Position numbers and translations under genes: made by a program. DNA of 64,000 nucleotides from NCBI RefSeq assembly GCF_024585165.1, contig NZ_CP029008.1, positions 2,604,001 through 2,668,000 on the forward strand, written 5' to 3'. Position 1 is the first letter of the stretch; every line of letters starts with the position of its first letter. The DNA comes from Bradyrhizobium sp. WBOS07 (GTDB lineage Bacteria > Pseudomonadota > Alphaproteobacteria > Rhizobiales > Xanthobacteraceae). Below the pieces are notes generated by a model. The model had not been told where the DNA came from. It saw only the letters and a list, made by a program, of their open reading frames with translations, and searched no databases. Of this stretch, positions 25,853 to 33,382 are shown one piece after another.

Positions 25853-27031
25853 CTAGCCTTCCACCTCGAACCTCAGCCCGGCGTGATCGACCAGCCGCTT
25901 GATCAGCTTATGCTGCATCGCTGCGCCAGGCGTCCAGAAGCCGGCGGGAACGTCGCTCGCATCGCGCAGCAGGCAGATCGCGCATTCGGAGATCATCTTG
26001 GAGGTCGAGCCGTAGCCGGGATCGCGGTCGCCGGTGACGCCGGCACGCACCATGCGGCCGTCGGGGGCGATCGCGACATAGAGCAGATCGAACAGGCCGT
26101 TCTCGCGCTCTTCCTTCGACGGCCCCTCGCCCGGCTTCGGCGCGTTCGGACCGGTCTTCTCGGCGTTGACGGCCATGACGCGCTTGGCGTTAGCCTCGCC
26201 CTTCTCGCCGGGACCGGTCAAAACCATCTCGTCGTAGACGAAGTCCTTGCCGTAGGGAAAGCCCATCAGCATGTTGGAACGATGGACGTTGCGGGTGTTG
26301 ATCAGCGCCATCATGAACGGCGCGGCCCAGGATTCCAGATCTTCCTCGAAGACTGCCCTGTTGCCCTTGGGCTGCTTGGGGCCGGTGAACCCCGGCGTCA
26401 GCGCGAAGTGGTCGTTGAGGATGGCGACGAGGCTGAGGTCCTTGGCAACGGCGTCGAAGGTCGCCTTCGCGCTCGCCGCGGTGCCGCCTGACAGCGTGCC
26501 GCGCATGTCGCGCACGCGGCCTTTCACGCGCGGTGCCGGCGCGCCGAATACGCGCTTTGCCTCCTCCTGAACGAAGAAGGTGCCGAGCTCGAACGGCACG
26601 GAATCATAGCCGCACGAGAAAACGATGCGCGCGCCGCTCGCCTTCGCCGCAGCCTCGTATTTGTCGATCATCTGCCGCATCCACACCGGCTCGCCGCAGA
26701 GATCGAAATAATCCACACCCGCAGCGACGCAGGCCGCGAGCAGGTCCTCGCCATAGAACTGATATGGCCCGACCGTCGTGATCACCGACTTCGTCTGCGC
26801 CACCATCGCCTTCAGCGACGCCGCGTCTGACGCGTCCGCCACGATCAGCGGCGTATCGGCGGGCGCGCCGATGGCCTCGCGCACCGATGTCAGCTTGTCG
26901 AGGCTGCGGCCGGCCATCGCCCATGCCAGGGACTTGTCGTCCTTGTAATGCGCCGCCAGATATTCGGCGACGAGCTGGCCGGTGAACCCGGTCGCGCCAT
27001 AGACGACGATGTCGAATTTCGCAGAGCTCAT
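25853..27031 (-). CDS. Saccharopine dehydrogenase-like / trans-acting enoyl reductase family protein
   Basis: A 392-residue Rossmann protein: FDIVVYGATGFTGQLVAEYL at the N-terminus, GRSLDKLTSV, ADASDAASLKAMVAQT and TVGPYQFYGEDLLAAC, then DLCGEPVWMRQM. These are the landmarks of the family that includes mycobacterial trans-acting enoyl reductases. Substrate unknown; in this family the partners are often acyl chains. It follows the DUF169 gene with a 9-nt gap and shares its strand, so the two form an operon. Start ATG at 27031. Confidence 0.88.
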   Translation of the reverse strand: MSSAKFDIVVYGATGFTGQLVAEYLAAHYKDDKSLAWAMAGRSLDKLTSVREAIGAPADTPLIVADASDAASLKAMVAQTKSVITTVGPYQFYGEDLLAACVAAGVDYFDLCGEPVWMRQMIDKYEAAAKASGARIVFSCGYDSVPFELGTFFVQEEAKRVFGAPAPRVKGRVRDMRGTLSGGTAASAKATFDAVAKDLSLVAILNDHFALTPGFTGPKQPKGNRAVFEEDLESWAAPFMMALINTRNVHRSNMLMGFPYGKDFVYDEMVLTGPGEKGEANAKRVMAVNAEKTGPNAPKPGEGPSKEERENGLFDLLYVAIAPDGRMVRAGVTGDRDPGYGSTSKMISECAICLLRDASDVPAGFWTPGAAMQHKLIKRLVDHAGLRFEVEG

Positions 27032-27040
27032 GCTCGTCCC

Positions 27041-27823
27041 TTACTTTTTCGCGTAACTCACGCCCATGCCGGCGCGGACGTCGCTTTGAATGCCATAGGG
27101 CGGGATCGGATAGCGAAGGCCGTTCTTCGCCAGCGCCTTCATGCCCTCGATCGCCTTGGCGAGATGCGCGGGCTTCAAGGCCATCAGCATCTCCTCGTCC
27201 GGCACGCCGCCATAGCGCCGTTCGGCATAGCATGGCAAGGACAGGCTGGGCTCCCCGGTCTTGAGCGCCCGCCCCCAGGAATCGGCGCAAGCGGTCTCGC
27301 CGACCACGCCCCATTCGAACTTCTTGTAGCCGGTATATTGCAGGCCGTTGATCAGGATGATCATCTGCCCGGGCGTCGCATAGACGAGGCAGATGTCGGG
27401 CGGATCGAGCCGGCCGCTCGCGAGCGGGCTGACGGCGAGCGCCTGGTATTGGCCGAACGGAACCACGTCCAGCGCCTCCTGGCGCTTGCGCGCGTCCTCT
27501 GCCGTGCCGTGCCAGACCCCGACATAGTTTTCGCCGGCGAGCCACTTGTCATCCTGCGGGCTAAGCCCGATCACCGCGCGGCACTGGGCACCGACGAGAT
27601 CGTCGGCGGTGATGCCGACGGTCCAGCCCAACCGCGCCGCCATGCTGACGATCTGGTCGGTGGTGTGGACCGCGTTCGGCCGCCGGATTTTCGGGATCGC
27701 CTCCATCTCCGCCGTTTGCGCGAACAGCTTCATGCCGATCACAGTCGTCTTCAGCCGCAGCAGGCTGTTGAGATCGGCAACGAGGCCGGCAAGATCGATG
27801 CTGTCTGCACTGTGCTGTTGCAT
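27041..27823 (-). CDS. DUF169 domain-containing protein
   Basis: The 260-residue product matches DUF169: LLRLKTTVIGMKLF near residue 25, two-cysteine-containing segments around CRAVIGL and LPCYAERRYGG, and FEWGVVGETACADSWGRAL. The function of DUF169 is unknown. The ATG at 27823 has a strong GGAGGAAG; the frame is open further upstream but that part is unlike the family. It precedes the enoyl-reductase-like gene by 9 nt and lies 56 nt from the YdcF gene stop. Confidence 0.8.
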   Translation of the reverse strand: MQQHSADSIDLAGLVADLNSLLRLKTTVIGMKLFAQTAEMEAIPKIRRPNAVHTTDQIVSMAARLGWTVGITADDLVGAQCRAVIGLSPQDDKWLAGENYVGVWHGTAEDARKRQEALDVVPFGQYQALAVSPLASGRLDPPDICLVYATPGQMIILINGLQYTGYKKFEWGVVGETACADSWGRALKTGEPSLSLPCYAERRYGGVPDEEMLMALKPAHLAKAIEGMKALAKNGLRYPIPPYGIQSDVRAGMGVSYAKK

Positions 27824-27879
27824 GGCTTCCTCCGGCCGCAGCGATCGTGCGCCGCGTGTTCTTGTTGTGCGGTCTCGTT

Positions 27880-28683
27880 CTAGTCCTTCGCGGGTCCCGG
27901 AAGCAACTCGCCGGTCCTGCCCATCAGGCGGTAGGCGACGAGGCCGATCCACTCGCGGACGGCCACTTCGGTCCGGCGCAGCCCGTCCGCTGCCATGTTG
28001 GTGAAGGAGAACAGATCGTCACGTCCGCCCATCCGCCAGTCGACCGGATAGGCCTCGACGTCAAAGCCGGCCTTGCGGAAGATTCCGATCGAGCGCGGCA
28101 TGTGGAAGGCCGACGTCACCAGAAGCCATCGCTCGCCCGGCTTCGGCGTCACCAGCTGCTTCGTGAAGGCCGCGTTCTCCCAGGTGTTCCGCGAATTGCG
28201 CTCGAGGATCAGACGCTCTTTCGCGATGCCCAGGTTCTCCAGGATCGGCGCGGAATAGTCGGCTTCCCTGGCATCCTTGGAGACGAGGTTCGCGCTCCCA
28301 CCGGTAAACACGATGCGCGCCTTCGGATAGCGGCGCGCGAGTTCGGCCGGCGCGAACAGACGATCGGCGGCGTGCGCGACGACGGGCGTGCGATGCGCCG
28401 CAGACAGATCGGTGTCGACCGAGCCGCCGAGCACGATGATGCCGTCGGGCGCCCCGCGCGAGGCGTCCCACGCCGGAAAGCGCGATTCCAACGGATAGAT
28501 CAGGAAATTGCCGAGCGGCGAGAACGCCGCCAGCGCCAGCAGCACCAGCGTGGTCACGGCCAGCCTGCGGCCGAGCGCGGCATAGCGTGTCGCCATCAGC
28601 ACCAGCGAGACGATGCCGAGCTCGACCAGAAGGTTGATCGGCAGCAGCGCGGTACCGATTGTCTTGGACAGAACGAAAAACAG
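27880..28683 (-). CDS. YdcF/SanA-like (DUF218) membrane protein, probable CTG start
   Basis: The DUF218 domain is clear: GIIVLGGSVDTDL, ARIVFTGGSANL, ILERNSRNTWENA and LLVTSAFHMPRS. Members are linked to cell-envelope synthesis. With the GTG at 28602 the first membrane helix is lost. The reading frame upstream gives LFFVLSKTIGTALLPINLL, a helix expected at the N-terminus of the family, and starts with CTG at 28683, five bases after GAGG. No ATG, GTG or TTG occurs between, so CTG is proposed. A degraded palindromic repeat lies just upstream. Conserved catalytic residues look intact. Start confidence is moderate. Confidence 0.8.
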   Translation of the reverse strand: MFFVLSKTIGTALLPINLLVELGIVSLVLMATRYAALGRRLAVTTLVLLALAAFSPLGNFLIYPLESRFPAWDASRGAPDGIIVLGGSVDTDLSAAHRTPVVAHAADRLFAPAELARRYPKARIVFTGGSANLVSKDAREADYSAPILENLGIAKERLILERNSRNTWENAAFTKQLVTPKPGERWLLVTSAFHMPRSIGIFRKAGFDVEAYPVDWRMGGRDDLFSFTNMAADGLRRTEVAVREWIGLVAYRLMGRTGELLPGPAKD

Positions 28684-28814
28684 GGGAGCCTCGCGGGAAT
28701 GAGCTGGCCGGTCTGCGCGGGGCTTGACCTGCCCGGCGATCTTCAGACAGCTTCTTGAAAGAGGATCGATCGCCCGGTCAAGCCCGGCCTGATCACAGCG
28801 AGCGGACGCGGCAA

Positions 28815-29756
28815 ATGACCCATCACCACCTGCATTCCAGCCCCAAGACCTGCCATTGGGGCTTTTTCGAAGCCGCGCTGAAGCCCGTCCTCACCATCAG
28901 AAGCGGTGACGAGGTGACGATCGACACCATCAGCGGCGGTCCGGACATGCTGCCCGACCGCGACAAGTTTCACATTCCGCCCGAAATGTTTGAGGTTCAT
29001 GCCAGCAACGAGCGCATGCTGCCCGGCCACATTCTCACCGGCCCGATCGCGGTCGAGGGCGCCGAGCCCGGCGACGTGCTCGCGGTCGAGATCCTCGACG
29101 TTCAGCTTCGGCAGGATTGGGGCTGGAACATGATCAAGCCGCTGGCCGGTACCCTGCCCGACGATTTCCATGAGACGCGTATCCTGAACATCCCGCTCGA
29201 CCGCACCAGGATGACCGGCCGCATGCCGTGGGGCCTCGACCTGCCGCTCAAGCCATTCTTCGGCGTGATGGGCGTATCGCCGCCGCCAGCCTGGGGACGG
29301 ATCTCCTCGCTGATCCCGCGCGCCATGGGCGGCAATCTCGACAACAAGGAGCTAGGTGCGGGCGCAACGCTCTATCTGCCGGTGTTCGTGCCGGGCGCGA
29401 TGTTCTCCTGCGGCGACGGCCATGGCGTGCAGGGCGACGGCGAGGTCTGCGTCACCGCGATCGAGACCGCGCTGCAGGGCCGCTTCCGCCTGACGCTGCG
29501 CAAGGATCTCAGGTTCGACTATCCGCGCGCCGAGACGGCGACCCACTACATGACCATGGCGATGGACCCCGACCTCGACCAATGCGTGGTGCGCGCGCTG
29601 CGCGACATGATCGCGCTGCTCGGCGAGAGGCGAAACCTGTCGCGCGAGGATGCCTACACGCTGTGCAGCCTCGCCGCCGACCTCAGGGTGACCCAGACCG
29701 TCAACGGCGCCAAGGGCATCCATTGCATGATCGAAAAGGCCATCGTGCACGGCTGA
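28815..29756 (+). CDS. Acetamidase/formamidase family protein
   Basis: A 313-residue protein of the FmdA_AmdA family. It starts THHHLHSSPKTCHWGFF, continues with DEVTIDTISGGPDM, GPIAVEGAEPGDVLAVEI, and ends with HYMTMAMDPDLDQCVVRALRDM, where Asp/His residues support the metal site. Members hydrolyse short amides to ammonia and an acid. Two extra upstream ATG-like starts exist (frame open from 28755), but the segment before 28815 lies in the degraded repeat. It is divergent from YdcF and monocistronic. Confidence 0.88.
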   Translation: MTHHHLHSSPKTCHWGFFEAALKPVLTIRSGDEVTIDTISGGPDMLPDRDKFHIPPEMFEVHASNERMLPGHILTGPIAVEGAEPGDVLAVEILDVQLRQDWGWNMIKPLAGTLPDDFHETRILNIPLDRTRMTGRMPWGLDLPLKPFFGVMGVSPPPAWGRISSLIPRAMGGNLDNKELGAGATLYLPVFVPGAMFSCGDGHGVQGDGEVCVTAIETALQGRFRLTLRKDLRFDYPRAETATHYMTMAMDPDLDQCVVRALRDMIALLGERRNLSREDAYTLCSLAADLRVTQTVNGAKGIHCMIEKAIVHG

Positions 29757-29956
29757 GCCAAGCAGCCCTTCCTGACCTGTTGAAGCCTCGACGCCGCCCG
29801 GCCTGCCGCGCGGCGCGCTGCGTCGTGAGTAATTTACGGAGCGATTCCAATATGCTGGGCGTCAAGCAAAGCCTGCATTTGACTTCCACCCCTGAACCTA
29901 AATAGAGTCTTAATCGTTACTTTTCTGTACCCGAGTAAGAGGCTAGCGTTCGGGCC

Positions 29957-30154
29957 ATGGCCACCGAAAAAGCCGAGACTGACCGCATTCCCGTAACCCT
30001 GGCGCTCTCGACCATCACCTACCTGGAGAAGCTGGTGAGACAGGGCACCCACGGCACCAGCGTTCCCGGCGTCGCTCGTACCTTGATCGAGGAAGGCATC
30101 CGTCTCGCCATCAAGGACGGACTTCTGTCGATCCGCGACAATGGCAGGACCTGA
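29957..30154 (+). CDS. Small ribbon-helix-helix-like protein
   Basis: A 65-residue protein. After a charged start (MATEKAETD) comes a strand IPVTLALS, then helix TYLEKLVRQG, a loop HGTSVPGVA and helix RTLIEEGIRLAIKDG. This beta-alpha-alpha pattern resembles ribbon-helix-helix DNA-binding proteins, but no family match is claimed. It lies 72 nt upstream of gcrA on the same strand. A TTAATCG and AT-rich stretch at about 29900-29940 could hold its promoter. Confidence 0.65.
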   Translation: MATEKAETDRIPVTLALSTITYLEKLVRQGTHGTSVPGVARTLIEEGIRLAIKDGLLSIRDNGRT

Positions 30155-30226
30155 GCGCGCTCGGAGCGTGAGGCGGACGGATCTCGCGGCGGCTGGCCGG
30201 CACCTGCAACCTGGGACCGTTCACAA

Positions 30227-30697
30227 ATGCCTGTTCTCTCACCCACTTGGACCGACGAACGCATCGAGCTTCTGAAGCAGCACTTCGAGGCCGGCCTCTC
30301 CTGCCGCGAGATCGCCGCCGATATCGGCGTCAGCCGCAATGCCGTGATCGGCAAGCTGTCCCGCCTCAACCTGACGCGCGGCCGCACCAGCGATGAGCGC
30401 AAGGTTCAGGACAGAGGCGCGGCGCGCGCGAAGGCCGTGCCGCGGCTGCAATATCAGATGCTCGCCACCATCTATGGCGACACCGACGCTCCCGTCGCCA
30501 CCGGGCCGATCGACGAGGCCAATCGCTGCTCGCTGCTGGAGCTGGCCGAGAACCGCTGCCGCTGGCCGATCTCGACGCCGGGCGCCGAGGATTTCTGCTT
30601 CTGCGGCAATTCCGCGCCTGACGGCCAGCCCTATTGCGCCGGCCACAGCCGCCTCGCCTACCGGCCGCCTGTGCGCGCCCGAGCGATACGCAGCTGA
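30227..30697 (+). CDS. gcrA: GcrA cell cycle regulator
   Basis: A 156-residue GcrA protein. The N-terminal HTH-like region (residues 6-45: WTDERIELLKQHFEAGLSCR, IGVSRNAVIGKLSRLNL) binds promoters methylated by CcrM in alphaproteobacteria and recruits sigma-70. The C-terminal domain RCRWPISTPGAEDFCFCGN and YCAGHSRLAY, with Cys and His, matches the sigma-factor-interacting part. It has a basic/alanine linker. Terminated by a GC hairpin at 30722-30751. Confidence 0.95.
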   Translation: MPVLSPTWTDERIELLKQHFEAGLSCREIAADIGVSRNAVIGKLSRLNLTRGRTSDERKVQDRGAARAKAVPRLQYQMLATIYGDTDAPVATGPIDEANRCSLLELAENRCRWPISTPGAEDFCFCGNSAPDGQPYCAGHSRLAYRPPVRARAIRS

Positions 30698-30721
30698 CAT
30701 TGCGCCCATCGCGACAACAAA

Positions 30722-30751
30722 AAACCTCCGGCGGGGCATCGCCGGAGGTTT
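30722..30751 (+). terminator. Terminator downstream of gcrA
   Basis: AAACCTCCGGCG and CGCCGGAGGTTT form a 12-bp stem with a 6-nt loop, starting 25 bases after the stop. The downstream T-run is short. Confidence 0.75.
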
Positions 30752-30913
30752 CTGGAGGCTTAGCATCAAGCTAAGAGCCGCAACTTTCGTATTTGGCTGA
30801 GAGGTATATAGCTTAGTAACTCAAGTAAGTAAATAAGTTTGACGTCATTGAATCGCATGGCTCTCCTTCGCGTTCCGCAGCGGCCATTCGATTTTCCGAA
30901 ACCATTGCCCATG

Positions 30914-30941
30914 AAGAAACCCCGGCGGTTTCCCGCCGGGG
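30914..30941 (-). terminator. Terminator of the porin gene
   Basis: CCCCGGCGG and CCGCCGGGG form a 9-bp stem with a 4-nt loop, followed on the minus strand by TTTCTTC. It lies 29 bases after the porin stop. Confidence 0.8.
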
Positions 30942-30969
30942 TCCTCCGATCGATTGGCGCGATCGATGA

Positions 30970-32457
30970 TCAGAAGTTGCGCTGAGCGCGCAGCAGCATG
31001 CTCACCGAGTTCTGGTCCTTCAGCTCGTACACGGCCGCCGGCTTCGCAGCCGAGGCAATGCCCGGGCTGTTGATTGCGCCCGAGTACTTCTGGTCCAGAC
31101 GCGACCAGCTCAGGTCGGCCGTGAACGCCAGGCCCTTGACCGGGGTCCACACGGTGTTGACACCGACCACCGCGAAGTTGAAGTCCGGATTGCAGGTCGA
31201 ACCGGCCACGGCGATCCCCGCGAAGTTGGTGCAGATCAGGGCCTTGCCCGAATCGCCATACTTCAGCTGAGCATAGCCACCGTACACTCCGCTCGCCCAG
31301 TTCGGGCTCCAGTTGTGGGTGTAGCCACCGCGGAAGCCCCAGGTCTTGACGGTGTCGATGCCGGTAGCCGCTCCGAACACGCCGTCAGCAAGTCCGGCGA
31401 ACCCGGTGCTCTGATAGGCGCCGCTGCTGCTGCCGCTGAACATGAAGAAGCTCTGCGGGAACAGGCTCTGGAAGTTGTACCGAGTCGCACCGTCGGTGTA
31501 GACGGCCTGCAGGTTGATAACGTCACCCGCACCGGTCGGGATGTTCTTGATCGACAAGGCACCCGCCACGGCCCAGCCCCACTTGTCGGAGGGATGACCG
31601 GTGGCTTCATTCGCGCCGTAATAGGCCGTATGGAGCTCATGCGCGGCGACCGACAGCTGAGCCAGACCCCAGGCCTGGTCGACGCGAACCTGACCGATGA
31701 TGTCGGGCGAACGCGTGCCGCCCCAGGCATTGGCACCATAGACGCCGGTTACGAACTGCGCCGCCGTACCCGACGACACGTTCCAGAGGTTCGACTGACC
31801 ATTGTTCGCCGAAGTCTCGTCCTGCAGCGCGAACGAAGCAGTGATGCCCTGGCCGAAGTCAGCCGTGTAGGCAACCTGGTTCACGCCGTTGACGTGGTTG
31901 GAGCCGCCCGGAATGGTATCGGGGCCGCCCGCCATATAGCTCTGCCAGGGAGCGTCGAAGATCGAGACGGTGCGGCCGAAGGTGAAACCGGCGAACTGGA
32001 TGAACGCGTGGTAGAGCGCTAGCGAAGCCGCACTGGTCGAAACCGATGACGGGCTGCTGCCGGTGACGTTCGTGGTGTCGTAGCTGACGACCAGGTCGGC
32101 GTAGGTGCGAACAACGCCGTATTCGGTCGCAGTGCGGGTATCGACGTTGAAGTCCAGACGAGCGCGGCTGTAGTAGTAGTTGGTCAGACGGTTGTTCGAC
32201 CCGCCGTTCGCGCTGCCCGAGCTGTTCGCGAAGCCATAGTCGCCGCCGCCGCCGAGGATCATGTCGGCGCGGATGTAACCACCCAGCTTGATGCAGGTGT
32301 CGGTGCCCGGCATGTAGTAGAATCCGGCGCCGTACAGCGAGCAGATGCGCACGTATTCGACCGCCTTGGCCTTCACGGGCAGATCAGCCGCCTGAGCTCC
32401 ACCGACGGCGATCAGTCCCGCCGCAGTGCCGAGCAAAAGGCTCTTCACCATCTTCAT
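30970..32457 (-). CDS. Outer-membrane porin (rhizobial Omp2b-like family)
   Basis: A 495-residue porin. The N-terminal signal peptide ends GGAQAADLP, then EYVRICSLYGAGFYYMPGTD and CIKLGGYIRADM, the hallmarks of the rhizobial porin family. The rest is Tyr-, Gly- and aromatic-rich with alternating strands, ending in FxF-like RAQRNF for outer-membrane insertion by BAM. It forms trimeric channels in the outer membrane. The ATG follows GGAGG with a 7-nt gap. A terminator follows. Strong expression is likely. It is divergent from a MarR gene, and three palindromes lie between. Confidence 0.95.
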   Translation of the reverse strand: MKMVKSLLLGTAAGLIAVGGAQAADLPVKAKAVEYVRICSLYGAGFYYMPGTDTCIKLGGYIRADMILGGGGDYGFANSSGSANGGSNNRLTNYYYSRARLDFNVDTRTATEYGVVRTYADLVVSYDTTNVTGSSPSSVSTSAASLALYHAFIQFAGFTFGRTVSIFDAPWQSYMAGGPDTIPGGSNHVNGVNQVAYTADFGQGITASFALQDETSANNGQSNLWNVSSGTAAQFVTGVYGANAWGGTRSPDIIGQVRVDQAWGLAQLSVAAHELHTAYYGANEATGHPSDKWGWAVAGALSIKNIPTGAGDVINLQAVYTDGATRYNFQSLFPQSFFMFSGSSSGAYQSTGFAGLADGVFGAATGIDTVKTWGFRGGYTHNWSPNWASGVYGGYAQLKYGDSGKALICTNFAGIAVAGSTCNPDFNFAVVGVNTVWTPVKGLAFTADLSWSRLDQKYSGAINSPGIASAAKPAAVYELKDQNSVSMLLRAQRNF

Positions 32458-32729
32458 TTAAAACCTCCAAGTTGCTCATTTTACGGAGACTGGACCGTGA
32501 GGCCCCCCAGATCCCCGTCTCTCCAAATCCGCCCGGCCACTTTGCGCTTTCGGACACACTCGCTTTCGACGCGAGGGACGTGAGCGAACCGCCTGCAACG
32601 GGACGATCGAGTACCCCCCACCGCCACGAGCAACATATCTGCGTCAAACAACTACTCAAAATACTTTATCTAGTAAGCTTTGTGGTTTCACTAACTGTGT
32701 GCCCCGCGAGCAACACACGCGGACCGGCC

Positions 32730-32746
32730 GATCAGCTGAGCTGATC
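32730..32746. promoter_or_regulatory. Perfect palindrome 1 (GATCAGCT-G-AGCTGATC)
   Basis: Eight-base arms around one G; candidate operator in the porin/MarR interval. Confidence 0.5.
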
Positions 32747-32752
32747 ATATTT

Positions 32753-32774
32753 GTAATTTTCGTGACGAAATTAC
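32753..32774. promoter_or_regulatory. AT-rich inverted repeat 2 (GTAATTT...AAATTAC)
   Basis: A 22-bp interrupted palindrome, GTAATTT/AAATTAC with inner TCG/CGA; candidate MarR operator, lying 40 to 61 bp before the start. Confidence 0.5.
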
Positions 32775-32801
32775 CCTGCCCTGCACTTGCGTCAGGGCAG
32801 G
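32775..32801. promoter_or_regulatory. Inverted repeat 3 (CCTGCCCTG...CAGGGCAGG)
   Basis: Nine-base arms around a 9-base spacer, ending 12 bp before the MarR start, so it could overlap the ribosome-binding region. Confidence 0.5.
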
Positions 32802-32813
32802 CTTGCGTGGACT

Positions 32814-33371
32814 ATGGCCTTCCACGAACACCGGCCTGAACAATCGGTTCACGGGAGTGACGCTGTGTCCGCGACGAGGAAAGAAGGAGCGCGCCTGCGC
32901 TCGACCGGCAATCTGGATATCATCAGGCGCTTCACCTGGGAGATCTCGTCGATCAACATGTATCTGGAGGAGTTGCGTCAGTTCTGGGCGAAGACGCTCG
33001 GCATCAGCGGCCCGCAATGGCTGATCCTGATGGCGATCTCCGACCTCGACAAGGACGACGGCATCCCGGTCAACGTCGTTTCCAAGCTCCTCCACGTCGA
33101 TCCGTCCTTCGTCACCACCCAGTCCAAGCTGCTCGAGAAGAAGGGCCTGTTGCGCCGTCGTCCCTCACCGACCGATGCCCGCGTGGTGCGGTTGTCGCTG
33201 GCCGAGAAGACGCAGAAGCACATCGCAAGCCTCAACGAGCAATACAAGACCATCCGCGAATTCGTCTTCCAGGAGTTCGACGAGGACGAGCTGACGGAAT
33301 TCACCGGCAAGCTCGCGACACTGAAGAATCGCCTCGAGAAGGCCTGCGTCCGGATCTCTCTCGACTTCTAG
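32814..33371 (+). CDS. MarR family winged-helix regulator
   Basis: A 185-residue regulator with N-terminal helical part (residues about 30-60, RFTWEISSINMYLEELR), an HTH near 75-110 (WLILMAISDL, VNVVSKLLHVDPSFVTTQ), and wing RRRPSPTDARVVRLSL. It matches MarR proteins that bind aromatic or phenolic ligands. The ATG 32814 is preferred; a GTG-type frame extends to 32787. It lies divergent from the porin gene, and the hydrolase gene at 33383-34498 lies 11 bp downstream, convergent. It may regulate the porin, itself, or the neighbouring genes. Confidence 0.9.
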   Translation: MAFHEHRPEQSVHGSDAVSATRKEGARLRSTGNLDIIRRFTWEISSINMYLEELRQFWAKTLGISGPQWLILMAISDLDKDDGIPVNVVSKLLHVDPSFVTTQSKLLEKKGLLRRRPSPTDARVVRLSLAEKTQKHIASLNEQYKTIREFVFQEFDEDELTEFTGKLATLKNRLEKACVRISLDF

Positions 33372-33382
33372 CCCTCGGCCGC

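Larger units (their letters stand above)
32458..32813. promoter_or_regulatory. Porin/MarR divergent control region
   Basis: This 356-bp interval is AT-richer than its surroundings at 32635-32700 and 32746-32775. Just before the porin ATG (minus strand) stands TTGGAGGTTTTAA. No confident -35/-10 pair could be picked. The three palindromes nearest MarR are listed separately. Confidence 0.6.

Noticed and set aside
32753..32801. Terminator for an unseen gene
   Set aside because: The GC inverted repeat lacks a T-run and lies before the MarR start; an operator is more likely.
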